From Limonium bicolor (lineage: Eukaryota > Streptophyta > Magnoliopsida > Caryophyllales > Plumbaginaceae): a stretch of 64,000 nucleotides of DNA. Each line of letters opens with the position of its first letter. Position 1 is the first letter of the stretch. The stretch covers positions 461,557,827 through 461,621,826 of the forward strand of contig CM041777.1 of the NCBI GenBank assembly GCA_023374045.1, read 5' to 3'. The notes under the pieces are model-generated. The model was given only the letters and a program-made list of their open reading frames with translations, did not search any database and was not told the origin of the DNA. This document shows positions 34,082-46,009 of the stretch, piece after piece. Position numbers and translations under genes: made by a program.

Positions 34082-34385
34082 TTAACTATCAACGCGTGGT
34101 TCAAATTCCACAAGGAGTTGAATCATTGCCATGGCTTCCTTGTTGGAGATGTAGTTTTCAATCATAACACCAAAATCTTTGTCGTTTGTGATGAGCATCT
34201 CACTCCAATAGAGCACTGGGTGCGGGAACACCATTTTTCTGAAGCTTATGAAAGTAGCAAGGAATTGTTGATCACCCTCGTCTAGGCTACACTCAAAATC
34301 TTTGTCGTTCGTGATGAGCATCTCAATCTTGCCATTATCGGCTTCTTCGCAAATTGTTGTACCAATTACTTTTCCAATTGCAAAG
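34082..34385 (-). pseudogene. Short unidentified coding fragment with an internal duplication
   Basis: A minus-strand frame stays open for about 100 codons, upstream of the first Met (FAIGKVIG, then EEADNGKIE) to a stop at 34082. Its composition is protein-like. The phrase MLITNDKDF occurs twice, about 40 residues apart, because ~36 bp (near 34169-34204 and 34288-34325) is duplicated. The end (NYISNKEAMAMIQLLVEFEPR) is faintly reminiscent of the C-terminus of BAHD acyltransferases, but I cannot support that identification. It could be the last exon of a degraded gene or a captured fragment. Confidence 0.3.
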
Positions 34386-34886
34386 AAGATTATCGGCTCT
34401 TGTCAAAAATTAAAAAAAAAACGCATTTTGCAGAATTATGGGGAAAATTAACTGCTATAGGGAATTGAAGAGGGAAAAGAATCGTTTCCGGCAACCAACT
34501 GAAGTAAAATCCAAAATGTCAGCGCCCAATAGTAGCTAGTTTAATTACTTGGTCAACTATATATCGGCAAGATTAAGGATGGGGAAAAAGAAAAGTCGCC
34601 AGCCCGTAACATTCGATAAGTAATAAGCAGTACTCCATCTACATATTTTTCTTTCACGTTGAATTTTGTATGACCTAAGAGCTTAGTTGTGACCTGAGTA
34701 AGTTCTCAAACCAATAAAAACAAATATTGTAAAGCGCATGGTGGCGACGCCTAATGGCAATCTCTTGGATATTAACATTATTGGCAAAATAAGAAATTAT
34801 AAAGCCAGCAATTGAGCGAGGCAATTTCGATGTCACGGACCCTCCGCACCCATTATGGTGCAGTCATATGATGTGGCAGGTCCAGT
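34386..34886. other. Intergenic, nothing recognised
   Basis: AT-rich sequence between the coding fragment and the foldback element. No gene, RNA or repeat was identified. Confidence 0.5.
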
Positions 34887-36222
34887 CAGCTGTTGACCGG
34901 ACTGTTTTGCTGATTGGACTGCATTTTTATTATATTAACTTTAAATGATTGTAACTTTTAATATATAAGTCCAAAATAAAAAAAAAATATATCATTATTC
35001 ACCTAAATTCAAGCTCTTCAAAACAAGACCAGTTATGAATATGTTTTGACAACTTAAAAAAAATTATTTTTACATGTATACAATGATACACTAAAATCAT
35101 AATATAATTCATTAAAATTAATTTTATGATTCATTAACTGATAAGTGGGGAATTAGATTATAAACTTCGAAACCGATAAAAATTATTATTGTTTTGTAGT
35201 GTATTATTATTATTGTATGATATATTTTAAATCTTATATGGTGAATCATTTATTTTTCTTACATACCAATATTGTTTTGTGGTGTATTATTGTTTAAAAT
35301 TGTTATATTTATATGTTACTCATGATACCTAAAATGATGTTGTGATTCATAAATTTGATATTATGATTCATTAAAATTGATATTATGATTCATTAACTAA
35401 TAACTGAGGAATTAGATAGCAAACTTCGGAACCGATAAATATTATTATTGTTTTGTAGTGTATTATTATTGTTGTGTGGTGTCTTTTAAACCTTATATGG
35501 TGAATCATGTATTTTCTTGCGTATCATTCTTACGTATCAAATATTGTTTTGTGTTGTATATGTTTAAAAATTTTATTTTTACATGTATACGATGATACAC
35601 TAAAATGATAATATGATTCATTAGTTTTGATATTATGATTCATTAAAATTGATATTATAATTCATTAATTAATAAGTGGTGAATTACATAACAAACTTCA
35701 GGAACTGATAAAAATTATTTTTATTTGTAGTGTATTATTATTGTTGTATGGTGTATTTTAAACCTTATATAGTGAATCGTGTATTTTTCATACATATCAA
35801 ATATTATTTTGTATTGTATTATTGTGTAAAAATATTTATTTTTATATGTTTGTGATGATACACTAAAATAAAGATATGATTCATTAATTTTGATATTATG
35901 ATTTATTAAATTGATATTATGATTTATTAACTAATAAGTGGTGAATTAGATAACAAATTTGGAACCAATAAAATCATTTTGTTTTATAATGTATTATTAT
36001 TATTTTGTAAATAATATAAAATTTTAAAGTTATCAAAACATATTCATGTCTGGTCTTGTTTTGAAGAGCTTGAATTTAGATGAACAATGATATATATTTT
36101 TTTTCATTTTGGACTTATATTTTAAAAGTTACAACCAATTGAAATTAATATAATAAAAAGACAGCCCAATCAACAAAACAGTCCAGTCAGCTGCTGACTA
36201 GACTGTCAAATGGCAGGACTAC
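34887..36222. mobile_element. Foldback (long terminal inverted repeat) element with tandem interior
   Basis: The left arm, from about 34892 (TCCAGTCAGCTGTTGACC) to about 35060, is matched inverted by 36030-36215 (...CAGCTGCTGACTAGACTG). The arms include TTCAAGCTCTTCAAAACAAG and its complement. TGGCAGG lies at both outer edges and may be the target duplication, although lengths of 7-9 bp cannot be told apart. The interior has 3-4 copies of a ~260-270-bp AT-rich unit (marks at 35131, 35390, 35662 and 35923). No coding. A Mutator-like (MULE-TIR) or FoldBack origin is plausible. Confidence 0.8.
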
Positions 36223-36719
36223 ACCGAGCAACACACGGCTTGCCCGTGTCATCGACTGTCTGTTGAGCGATGTAACATATCTTCCGATGTTCAAGTTGAA
36301 TCTTGTATTTGTCACTCATACAGAAACGAAACTAGATGGCGGCTTCATCTTTAACATTAACGACTGCTCTTTTGTGGGCCATACTATGAAATTCATGACA
36401 ATGACTAAAAATTTCATTGAAAAGCTACTTTGAAAATAGTTGATCATAAAAAAATATAGTGATTCAGCGCCTCATAACTCTTTAGATATAGAAGTTTGAA
36501 TATTGTAGTTCACAATTTACCTTTGTGTCAGATAGTTTAGTCTTGGACTGGCCTTTTTTATTAAACTCGCTAATCATCATCTTATTGATTGCACATATGA
36601 TACATTAGTCTACATGAGATGTCCATGGTAAAGATAAAGGCAGTAAATTGTCTTTTCACTCATTTACTATATTAAACGTAATCACATTTTAGATCTGGTA
36701 TGTAAGCATATCGACATAT
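36223..36719. other. Intergenic, nothing recognised
   Basis: No coding or repeat signature was seen between the foldback element and the poly-A end of the LINE. Confidence 0.5.
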
Positions 36720-36724
36720 ATATA

Positions 36725-37750
36725 TTTTTTTTGATAATTTAGGCTTTCGCCACTTTGTTAACATAAAACTAGAAAAACAGGGGTGGACCGGTATAACGGG
36801 CTTCATTAAAACCTCCTCGAGTAAAACCCGGTGGGAAAAAACATTGAGGAGGAAAAAGAGTGTCCACCATGTCCAAGTACAAACCTAAACACCGAATTAG
36901 GGGAAAACGAAGTATCCAGAGAGAAACAAGCAAAACCCCATTATAGCAGTGCTATAATCAGATTGCACTACTTATACATAGTCCTTTAGGGAAGTCAAGT
37001 TGATAAAAACACCACAAGCTAACGGAAGGTCTTTCCACCAAACCTTAGTCCATCTCCAGGCTCCTAGTTTTATTTGTAGACTAAGACGTGAAACATTAAG
37101 AACTTCGCTTCGAAATACCACCTCATTCCGATGCATCCACATAAAGAACACCCCGTAGCAGAGAATTGACCGCCATATCCTTTTGCCTTTAGATGTAAGC
37201 GACATATCAAACCAGTCTTGATAAATGCCTGTAACCGACTCTTTGAATTCAAACCGTACATTCCACCACCGGAGTAAGAGCGCCCATACTTTGCATATGC
37301 TGGAGCATAAAAATAGAACGTGCTCAATTGTTTCCATTGCTCTATTACACCATGGGCACCAACATTGTGCCAGCGGGATAAGGCTTCTTTCAAACAGAAA
37401 TTCACGGGTAATAAGCCTTCTCATCAGAGTGAACCACAATGTATATTCTACTCGAGGTTCACAGAGCCCTTTCCATATGAGATGTATATTCGGTACAGCA
37501 TGAGACTGTATTGTTACACTATTCGATGCAGTAATAATATGGCAGAGGTCTTTAGACATGGAGTATTTACCTGCCGATCTCCAGGTACATGCGTCAGTAT
37601 GCAATCGTGAAGCAGGGGGATTAGCGCAGCTGTCATCTGATTCACCAATTCTTCCTCATAATCAAATAGGGATCTGCGCCAACCAAATTTCCATACCCAT
37701 ATTCCGTCACGCCATTCCCCTTGCTCTGCACATATAAGGTCCGTTGACAA
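36725..37750 (-). mobile_element. LINE (L1-type) 3' end, 5'-truncated
   Basis: A minus-strand non-LTR retrotransposon tail: end of ORF2 (to 36972), a ~230-bp 3' untranslated region and an A-run (minus strand, near 36725-36732). 5' truncation at about 37750 is typical of LINE copies. No clear target duplication was found. Confidence 0.85.
36972..37750 (-). pseudogene. LINE ORF2 C-terminus with zf-RVT zinc-binding domain
   Basis: The tail of a LINE reverse transcriptase polyprotein. The upstream part has RDGIWVWKFGWRR, the usual start of this C-terminal region. A frameshift near 37600 separates it from the frame at 37604-36972, which carries the zf-RVT pattern CPWCNRAMETIEHVLFLC (two Cys, His, Cys) and the following VWALLLRWW. 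This domain lies after the reverse transcriptase in plant L1 elements. Endonuclease and polymerase parts are missing, so the copy is inactive. Stop at 36972. Confidence 0.88.
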
Positions 37751-38384
37751 CTAAACTTTCATCTCTTCAATAGTTAGGGGGAAAATAAACAAATATTGGT
37801 TCTTTGAATGATCTAGTAACTCATACAGATTGTGAATTTTTGAAATACCCCGAATAATTAGCAGTTTAAATTAGTGAAGTTTAAATTAAATCATGTGCAA
37901 CAATTATAATAAAGTCTTATGGTATTTAAAATATAGATCCAAACGGGTACACCGCGTATACATATCGGTACGTGATACGCAAATATAAACTCATATGAAT
38001 AAAATCATAAACACGAGGAGATTATCCGAAAATATCGTGTTATATAATTCGGACATATAATAAGGTACGAACAATTAAATTTGGTATATACATGTCCGGA
38101 AACATGACAACGTTACGTATTAATACGGTCACGCACTTATATATGTACGTTTATGAAAATACATATACGTAACGTTACAATTTTACAACGTCGTATATAA
38201 TAAATAATAACGTTGCATAGTTACATATAACTAAAACATGACAAAAATAAAAGGGGCGTATATATATAGACATGTACGTATAAATAACTAACACCGTAAC
38301 AAAATGAAGTAGTCGCGTATAAAATTAATAATGCGACGTATATTATATGGTCTCACACATATATATAAGCATGTATAACTTATA

Positions 38385-38505
38385 AAAAAAAAAAAGAAAG
38401 AAAAAGGAGCAAGGACGCTCCGGCTGAGGTTCAAACCCAAGACCTCCCATACCTCCCCCAAAAACTTTAACCGGTTGAGCTGAGCTTGTATTCAGTAACA
38501 ATACT
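38385..38505 (-). ncRNA. tRNA-derived SINE-like sequence
   Basis: On the minus strand a box-A-like AGCTCAACCGGTTAAAG (RC of 38465-38481) is followed ~35 nt later by a box-B-like GGGTTTGAACCT (RC of 38428-38439). The sequence ends in a T-rich run (RC of 38385-38405). This is the layout of an RNA polymerase III SINE or a tRNA pseudogene. Confidence 0.45.
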
Positions 38506-38539
38506 TCACCACTTAACTAGTAAATTATATTCGAGAGTA

Positions 38540-39480
38540 ACAAAAAAAGATGTTGCTGCCTTCTGTCGCCCACCTTCGTTTCTTCTGTCAACAGTGTGAA
38601 CAAGATGCTGCTTCCTTTTTTTTGAGCAGTGCACGCCATTATCTCTGCTCTGTTCCCCTTGTTTTATTTTCGATCGGACCAAACATCAACCGGCTTGTCC
38701 CTGCTTTACATGGTGGCGCCAACTCCTTCATACCAAATTCCCCACGAGCGACTGAAACAGACATGCCACCTCCTCTGTACTAACCGAAACAGCAACTGCC
38801 TTTGTCTTCTTTTTATTCCTGCACAGAACAAAATAAACAGGATTACACTAGAGGAGAGTAACAGCAAACAAATACAGTCTAATTGCTACATTTACTGGCG
38901 CCAACTACTTGTGCTCTGTACCGTCCTCAAAAGCAAAAAAAAAAAACACAATAGAGCACTACGATGTCATAGCAGCTCTCACATCTGTGTACTTTGGCCA
39001 CAGAATTTTCTTATCTGTAGCTCCCACGCCTGACGAGAACAAACTCTCCTACTCCCATTCCCAATTACCACTGAAACAACACGTTCTCCCATTCTGTGCA
39101 ACTCTCGAGCCACTCCAGACCAAACATGAGACTGATCGGTTTCTTTTCTCTTCTCAATATGGTGATGACTCCCATGCTCCATGCAGGCGCGAATTATTTT
39201 TCCCTCTATACCTGTTCGACAGCCACAGGAGAACACCACCTACAGTTCACGTCTTTTTACTCTGGCACGGTTCTTTATTTGTAACTCTCACGCATGACTG
39301 AACTAACACTCCCTCATTCTCTGCTCAAGTTACCATAAGCTCTGGCTTTTCCTCCTTTTCATGGTGGCACTAACTCCATCGCTTTCTTTTTTTTTCTCTC
39401 CAACGAATGAAGCACGACAGCTCCTGTTATGCTACCTAAACACCTCCGCTCTTCCTCACGCCCTCTCCTCTCTTCATTCT
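38540..39480. repeat. Highly degenerate repeat region preceding the minisatellite
   Basis: Scattered recurrences of ATGGTGGCGCCAACTCC-like and CTCTGTTC-like phrases (near 38711, 38894, 39181 and 39361) suggest an older array of the same kind as the next feature. Overlapping open frames in all phases argue against coding. Confidence 0.45.
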
Positions 39481-40040
39481 TTTTCTTCAAGTCACCGGTA
39501 AGGAAGAAGCACACATGATGCGCTCCCATACATTTCTCTCCACCGACGGTAATTGTTGCAACTTAACTGACAAACAAGGAACGCACACTCCTCGTCTCTG
39601 TTCATCCTCTTTAGTCTCTATAAATCTGCAAACCCAAACCACCGTCGGTAAACAAAGAGCATACAACTCCAGCACTCTTCATTCTCTCCACATGCCAAAC
39701 TGTTGAACGAGGAGCATAAAGTTCTTCCCTCTCCTGTTTCTCTTCATTAATAGTAATTTGCAATCCAAACTGTAGAACAAATGACATACGACTCCACCAC
39801 TCTCTCATTCTCCTCATCGACAGAAATTTGCAAGACCCAACTGGGAAATGAGAAACATACCTATTCTATGCCTCGTTCTTTTTTTTTCTTCACTCAGAAA
39901 GACACGGGCGACAAGTATCACACATGTGCTGCACCTCCGTCATTCTCTTCCTACGGTAACTTTGCAACCCAACTGGAAAAAAAAACAGGAACATGCCTGC
40001 ACCAATCTTCATCTCTTCATGTGTTGTGCACCTCTGCATG
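39481..40040. repeat. ~70-bp minisatellite in the solo LTR
   Basis: About seven degenerate units: GGTAATTGTTGCAACTTAACTG, AAATCTGCAAACCCAAACC, GTAATTTGCAATCCAAACTG, AGAAATTTGCAAGACCCAAC and GGTAACTTTGCAACCCAACT (each split from its tail). A GAACAAGGAACGCACACTC-like part and a CT-rich part ending TCTCTTCA follow each head. It matches the unit inside the hAT element at 30530-31060. Confidence 0.75.
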
Positions 40041-40683
40041 AGACAGTAGCAGGCTCTTCAAGCTAAGTCCTTCTCGGTCCACTACCAGAAGGAAGACAAC
40101 GACTAAAACAACAGCAAACTAGCTTGGACTCACCTGTCTAGGTAGCGAGCGAGGAAAGGAGTAAACGGATGGTGATATGCAGTCCAAAACGGACAATGAT
40201 GAGCGTACCACTTGCGCCCCTTTTTCTGATGCGTATATAACAACAACCTCCAAGCCCGATCACGGTGGACGTGCAAGCAGCAACAGCATCACCGCCACAC
40301 CTTGAGCTCCCTTCTCGTCCCAGCTCGGCAACAGCAAACAGAGACCAACTAGTCTCGGAAGATAGTGAGCGTACTTCCCTGCTGAGTAGTGCGGTTGGAT
40401 CCTTGCAAACAACAACCAAACCGTGAGGATGGGGAGAAGTTCTTTGACGAACTGATCAAGGTAATCAAGTTCTATACTCTTCCCCTTAAGATCTCAGAAA
40501 CTTGTCAATCAAATGTTACACAATAAAACCGAGGAGGATGGGTATTGTGGAGTATATATTCAAACATACGAAGGGCTAGACATATCAGGGCAAGACGTCA
40601 TGGACATGCATGTACGTATGTCATTTTGAGTCGGAAATAGGTAAGGAACGGTGGTTATAAGGCGTGTGTATAAATGTAGGTGC
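40041..40683. other. Solo LTR, unremarkable stretch
   Basis: No recognised coding or repeat signature. The minus frame of 93 codons at 40138-40419 shows no domain. GTAGGTGC (40676-40683) is the left target duplication of the next element. Confidence 0.5.
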
Positions 40684-41290
40684 TAGGGCTGCCCAAAAAA
40701 TTCCGAAACCGCGGTATCCGACCGAAACAGAAGTGAACCGTACCTGTTTTCAGGTTAACCGTACCGGTTCTTGCGGTATGGTTAACCGAACCGTGTAAAT
40801 TGACCGGTTTCGGTTTCGGTAACGGTATTGAATTTTCCAGAACGGTTAACCGCATGGTTAACCGCGGTTAACCGATTATATGAACAATGAAAAACTTCAA
40901 ATATTAATGCTCACCTTATACAATAATTAATGCTAGCTATTGAAGAAATATACATATTATTATATTTTTTTGTCATGTATATTAGATTAGTCACTCATGA
41001 TTTAGGTGATTGATCAATATTATACTATAATATTAATGGTATGGGTCTCATCAATAAAAAAATATACGGCTACAAGGTTAACCGATAAAACTGAACCAAA
41101 CTAAAGGTTAACCGGTCTAAACGGAATGGTAATGGAATTGAATTTTTGAAAACCGAATTAAACGGTTAACCGAAACCGGTTAACCGATCTAAATGGAATG
41201 GTAATGGAATTGAATTTTAAAAAACCGAAGACCCGGTTAACCGAAAGCGGTTAACCGAATAAGGCGGTTAACCTACCATGGGCAGCCCTA
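40684..41290. mobile_element. 607-bp hAT-type MITE
   Basis: Terminal inverted repeats TAGGGCTGCCCA, with perfect 8-bp target duplications GTAGGTGC (40676-40683 and 41291-41298). Both subterminal regions are filled with GGTTAACCG-type palindromic motifs (40735-40875 and 41070-41280). Non-coding. It is nested in the solo LTR. Confidence 0.96.
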
Positions 41291-41298
41291 GTAGGTGC

Positions 41299-43430
41299 AT
41301 GAGATGAGTATTAACACGTTAAAGAAGGCACGTGTGTGCCAAGCTGAATTCACAATACGGAATAACCCCGAGTAAAAAAATATTTGCAATGTGGTGTTAA
41401 TAAGCATGACATTGAGGAGTATGTGCATGCGTAAGTGTATTAGAGTTTTCAAAAAAATGCTAACATATAACCGGGAAGAGTCTCAAACCCTGGGAAGCAA
41501 ATGAATCTCATGTAAACTCTTAAAATTATAAGCTTAGTGAGATAGAGATGATGCGAATACATGCTTACGAGGCTGGGAAGAAATACTTGTGAGATTATAA
41601 CGCGTAACGTTGTATACATACATATGTATATATGTGCTATATCAATTCTATATAGTGCGTAACCAGTAATGAGCATATATAAGGGTAATGTGGAGCTATA
41701 ATTCATATACAAATAATAGGTAGTTATATATGCGGGTATTAACAGAGTGACTAATGTGTAAGAGGATGTGTATATATATATAAACGTTAAACCGCAGCGT
41801 GAGCCATATTATTTAGATCAAAATATGGGAGAAAATGATGGAAAAATAATCGAGGAAAAATGTATGTAAAACCGTAATATATGTATATATATATATGAAT
41901 GAGACTAGTCTAAATACTTCTGTAAAAAAAAACTATATACAGAGACGTGGCTTAGCATAATTCTAGGGACATTTTATTGTCAATTCTAAGACAATTTTTG
42001 TGCTATTTTTTTTAAAGCCTTATATTTAGGCCATGACAAAATAATTATTTTGTGATCTAAATGAACATTTACAGATTTATGGGTAGATTTATGAGGTTAT
42101 ATGGATTTTGGATGGGAAACTATCACGATAGTAATTATAACTATTTGGGAAACATTTTAGAAAAAAATAGATATTTATAAACTAGTTTTATGGCTTAAAC
42201 TAATTTCTAAAACCATATATATCTATGTATATATACCTTATATAAATAAATAAAACGAACAGAGGTCAAGGTGTGATAAAAAGAAATATAAGGTATAAAT
42301 AGTAACGACAATGACCGAAAGGGGTAGTCCTCTAGAGTTTTATAAGTATAACATACGAATTTTATAAGATAAATGAGCAAATTGTAAAACTAGGAAACCA
42401 TGGGAGTAATTTCGTAAATACTATCAGATTGGTCAAAGAATAATTTAAGTGGTCAACCTTGACCACCTATGAAGGTTAACCAAAATGAAATGATAAGGAT
42501 AATTATCCTAAGTATTTAAAGGAATATTAAGTCAAAAAGAATAACAAAAATTACTATTATGGGAGTATATGTAATTATGTAAATTTTTGGGCATAAATGG
42601 AGATTTTAACATTTGAAGGGATTAGTATATAAACCTAGAAAGGTTTTGGAAATTTAAGTAATAATATAAATCAATTAAGAGGTATAATATGAGGTTTAAA
42701 TAATTAAAGTGGGCTATAGGGTAATTATGAGGAAAATGTGGGCGAATGGTAAATTTGGATAAACTTGTTACATATTAGTATTTAAAAATACTCTAGAACA
42801 ATAGCTAAGGGAGTACTTGGGAGGTTCTAAGGGCTAGGATGAGTGGTACATTCAACAACTCACCACGGGAATAACACCTGATGTAAATGAGATAAATTAG
42901 GAGAGTGTCACATGAAATCATGAACTGACACGTTATTTTTAATCAACGTTAGGACTGTAACGAACGCCAACCGGGACCCCGTGTGTGTGAGACAACTCTG
43001 GCTTCTGAACCAGGTATGGACATGTGTGGTTCGTATGTTGCCGTGTTACACGGCTTGTTTGCTGTGTGCTCTGTGTGAAAACGACCATAAGAATTGAGCA
43101 TGAAATTGGATTGCCTGTTTATCTTGCTTATATGATTGTTATATCATTGTGCATATTATTTGCGCGCACACAGTAGTTTAGTCCCTTCGCGTTTATGGAA
43201 TTTGAGATGAAACAATGAGAACTATGAAAACAAAGAAAATTCTATAAAGGGGAAACTCCTCCCTAACCATGGAGGACGTACCATGACACCCACTATGGTG
43301 TCTATTCATGAATAATAATGAAGAGCAAATCTCAATTGGTGGGACATGAGGATAACCCGGGAAGACGACATCTTGGGCCGCGCGGTATGGAATACTCGGG
43401 AGTTGGTATCTGCATCAGATCCTTCGCCCT
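41299..43430. other. Solo LTR, AT-rich stretch
   Basis: No gene recognised. Many short AT-rich frames. One small inverted repeat, GTGGTCAA/TTGACCAC, occurs near 42451-42468. Confidence 0.5.
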
Positions 43431-43444
43431 TCTATGTGGAGCAC

Positions 43445-43580
43445 ATCCTGGAGTCTAGAGGCGACTCCGCTTTCTCGGCGCATGACGCCGGGAATGGGGG
43501 AGTGACAAATTGGTGGAGCTTATCCTGGAGTCTAGAGGTGACTCCACTTTCTCGGCGCATGACGTCGGGAATGGGGGACT
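43445..43580. repeat. Duplicated hairpin pair in the solo LTR
   Basis: A ~70-bp unit is present twice. Each copy has GGAGTC...GACTCC (7-nt spacer, e.g. GGAGTCTAGAGGCGACTCC) followed by CGGCGCATGACGCCG. The second copy has CGGCGCATGACGTCG, which weakens the stem. It is GC-rich within AT-rich DNA. Confidence 0.75.
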
Positions 43581-44505
43581 AGCTATGGAGGAGACGTCCT
43601 CCAACGTGCGGTGACAAGAGAACTCACAATTAATCCATAAAGAAGCAAAGCAAGATGGGCACCTATACTGTATGGTCACGGGAACTAACCTACATCCCCA
43701 GACCTGGTGCAAAGAAAGAGAAAGAGAAGTACACATGATGGAAACAAAGAAGAAGAGATGAAAACACACAACGTTGAATGATCCCACTATGAGGATCCTG
43801 AGTATAACATACCTATGCACACGTTTTATTATGTACATGTTTGTTGTTGTGATACTAGCAACTTGTTGTGCTTTTTTGTGTGTTTGATGTGGCTATGACG
43901 CCAGTATGTTATGCTTGGTTGCTTGTTGTTAATGCTTTGCTACCTTTGAGTGTGTATGGAACCATGATGTATTGTGGCCTGTTTTACTGCTTTATTATAG
44001 CATGTAAATTGACTTAATAATATTCGACCAAGTAGTCGTGTGGCCCGGCAACATACGGGCTACACACGTTCATACTCAGCGTAGTTTGCTGAGTCCTTTA
44101 CAACCCAATTTTTACAGGTATTGAGCCGGACGATAACGGAGCGTAGGCGGGAGGGCTACCATGGGGGTAGTCCATCAGGGCATAATTCTTGAGTCGTAGT
44201 AGTATGCTTGATGTATGGGTTGTTACTACACCCGGGATGTAATTTTTCAATTTATGATTCGGTAGTATTATTGTAGACACTCGGTATTCGGAATTGTATC
44301 TTGTATTGTATATGAGTTTTGATTGAGGGCTGTTTTCAGTCATGCAGACCGTAACTTGGTGTTGGTAGTATGGTTGTGTCAACCACGTGGGTGGTTGGCA
44401 TCTGTGACACCCGGATGGAGTTATACCGCTGCGTAGTTAACCGTGATGTTGTTTAGGCGCGACGTTTGTATTACTGGATGTATTATTCGGGGGTGTTACA
44501 ATTTT

Positions 44506-46009
44506 CATCTCTTCAAAGTTAGTGGGAGCTTAATATGGACAAAATTAGATAAAAGTTAGTATGTGTTTATGAAGGGGCATCCTTGCTGAATTACAAACAA
44601 ACAAAAATCAGACCTCTGACTTATAGAACTTAATATGGTATAACTTTATGTAGAAAGTGTTCACCGAACCCGACAAATAAGTAAAGTTGAAAGGTAGAAG
44701 ATTAAAAAAATTAAAAAATTTAGTATTTTAAAACAACAACAAAAAAACAAAACGAAAATCATCAGCAGAACATGAGTCAAAAGGTGGTATCTCTTTTATG
44801 ATGGTCCTACACAGAGATGACAATACTACAACAATATATTCTACCATATATTCTACACTAAATTATCTCTCAATACTTTGGTCTTTACATTCTCAATTAA
44901 CAACCAACTTTACAATTAAGAAATCTTGAAAACTAAATATTTTGCTGATATTAGCACATTTTTCATGACAACTTGAGAATCTTCCCTTGTTTTTTTGGAT
45001 CACTACGTGCATCCGAATTTTCAATTCGCTCAGTTAGAAAATGACATTTTTGGCATTGGTTTGAAATGTTTTGAAGATCTCAATATATACCCAAACCTTT
45101 TGACATATTACAAGGGGTTCATTAAGAGTTATTTTTTAATGTAATTGCAGTACTTTTAATTAAATTCGCACAAAATATAGGACAAAAACAGAAGAAAAAA
45201 AAACTCTTAAAATCATGAAAAAATTGACAAATTCTACCCGAGGAGGTTGATGTCAACGCCAACCCAGAAGGGCCCATTGACACGTTAACGGGCAGCGACG
45301 AACGCCCCAATGGGTGGGCGTTGATAGCGGCTTGGAGAGGTGGGCGGTGGTGCCGGCCTTTTGCTTCAGGCATCGACCCTTGTTGCCAGTTTGGACAGGT
45401 TCTTTTCCATTTTGACCAGGTTTACCCGGTTTTTGAGCGGTTTGACCTTTTTTGGACCGGTTCTGACTTAATTTGACCTTTTCTGACCAGTTTGTGCTTC
45501 ATTTATCTGATTTTAGCTTAATTATGCACTTCTATTGCTTACTTTGACCATGCTATTAACCTTACTTTCTATATTCACTAGTCAAGGGTGGACCATGCTC
45601 TGAGCCATCTATAAATTTGTTTGTCTTATTATTTTTCACAATGGGTTCGTTTCTAGCCAACTACCCAGAGTAACAATTTTGCTCAATCTTGTATCCCAAA
45701 ACCTCAATCTTGATCGTCTTTGTTTTGACCTTATTTTATGCTCTTCTTTCACCTAAATCTAATCCTAATCCAGGCGCAATGGTCAGGTCCTTTGATACTG
45801 TAATATCCTAGAAAATCCTAGTATACCTTAGTGTTGTGTTTATGTTAAAATATGTTTATGTTGGTATGATTGTTGCTACGGAAAATGTTCTCCGAGAATA
45901 TTTTGGAAGAATGTCCCGGAACAATTGAGGGAGTGTTCTAGAAGAAATGTTCTTGAAGAATAATTCTGGAAGAGGTATTCAAGAAGAAGTATAAGAGATA
46001 AAGTGTGGG
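44506..46009. other. Region between solo LTR and next LTR, no gene recognised
   Basis: AT-rich, except for a GC-rich patch (45230-45500) in which GGTTTGACC, GGACCGG and CCCGGTTTT phrases recur. The patch resembles the mid-LTR GC clusters elsewhere in the window, so this may be part of another old LTR. TGTAATATCCTAG near 45798 resembles an LTR start, but no matching end was found. Confidence 0.5.

Larger units (their letters stand above)
37841..44500 (+). mobile_element. 6.66-kb solo LTR (long-LTR gypsy-like family)
   Basis: It starts TGAAATACCCCG and ends GGGGGTGTTACA, the same terminal design as the E1 and E2 LTRs but on the plus strand. It is flanked by 5-bp duplications ATTTT (37836-37840 and 44501-44505). 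No primer site or polypurine tract lies inside, so it is a solo LTR. Subtracting the 607-bp hAT element and its duplication leaves ~6.0 kb, very long for an LTR. It contains a tRNA-like sequence, a minisatellite and a duplicated hairpin pair. Confidence 0.88.

Noticed and set aside
34061..34285. Plus-strand 74-codon frame
   Set aside because: It overlaps the longer, more protein-like minus frame and has no recognisable motif.
38550..40419. Many overlapping frames on both strands
   Set aside because: Frames in every phase over a CT-rich minisatellite indicate composition effects and not genes.
44501..44530. CATCTCTTCAA.AGTTAG similarity to 37760-37782, suggesting a longer target duplication around the solo LTR
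   Set aside because: The 5-bp ATTTT copies at the exact LTR ends explain the insertion. The other similarity is offset by ~80 bp and short.
45798..45812. TGTAATATCCTAG as an LTR start
   Set aside because: No primer site, polypurine tract or matching second end was found nearby.
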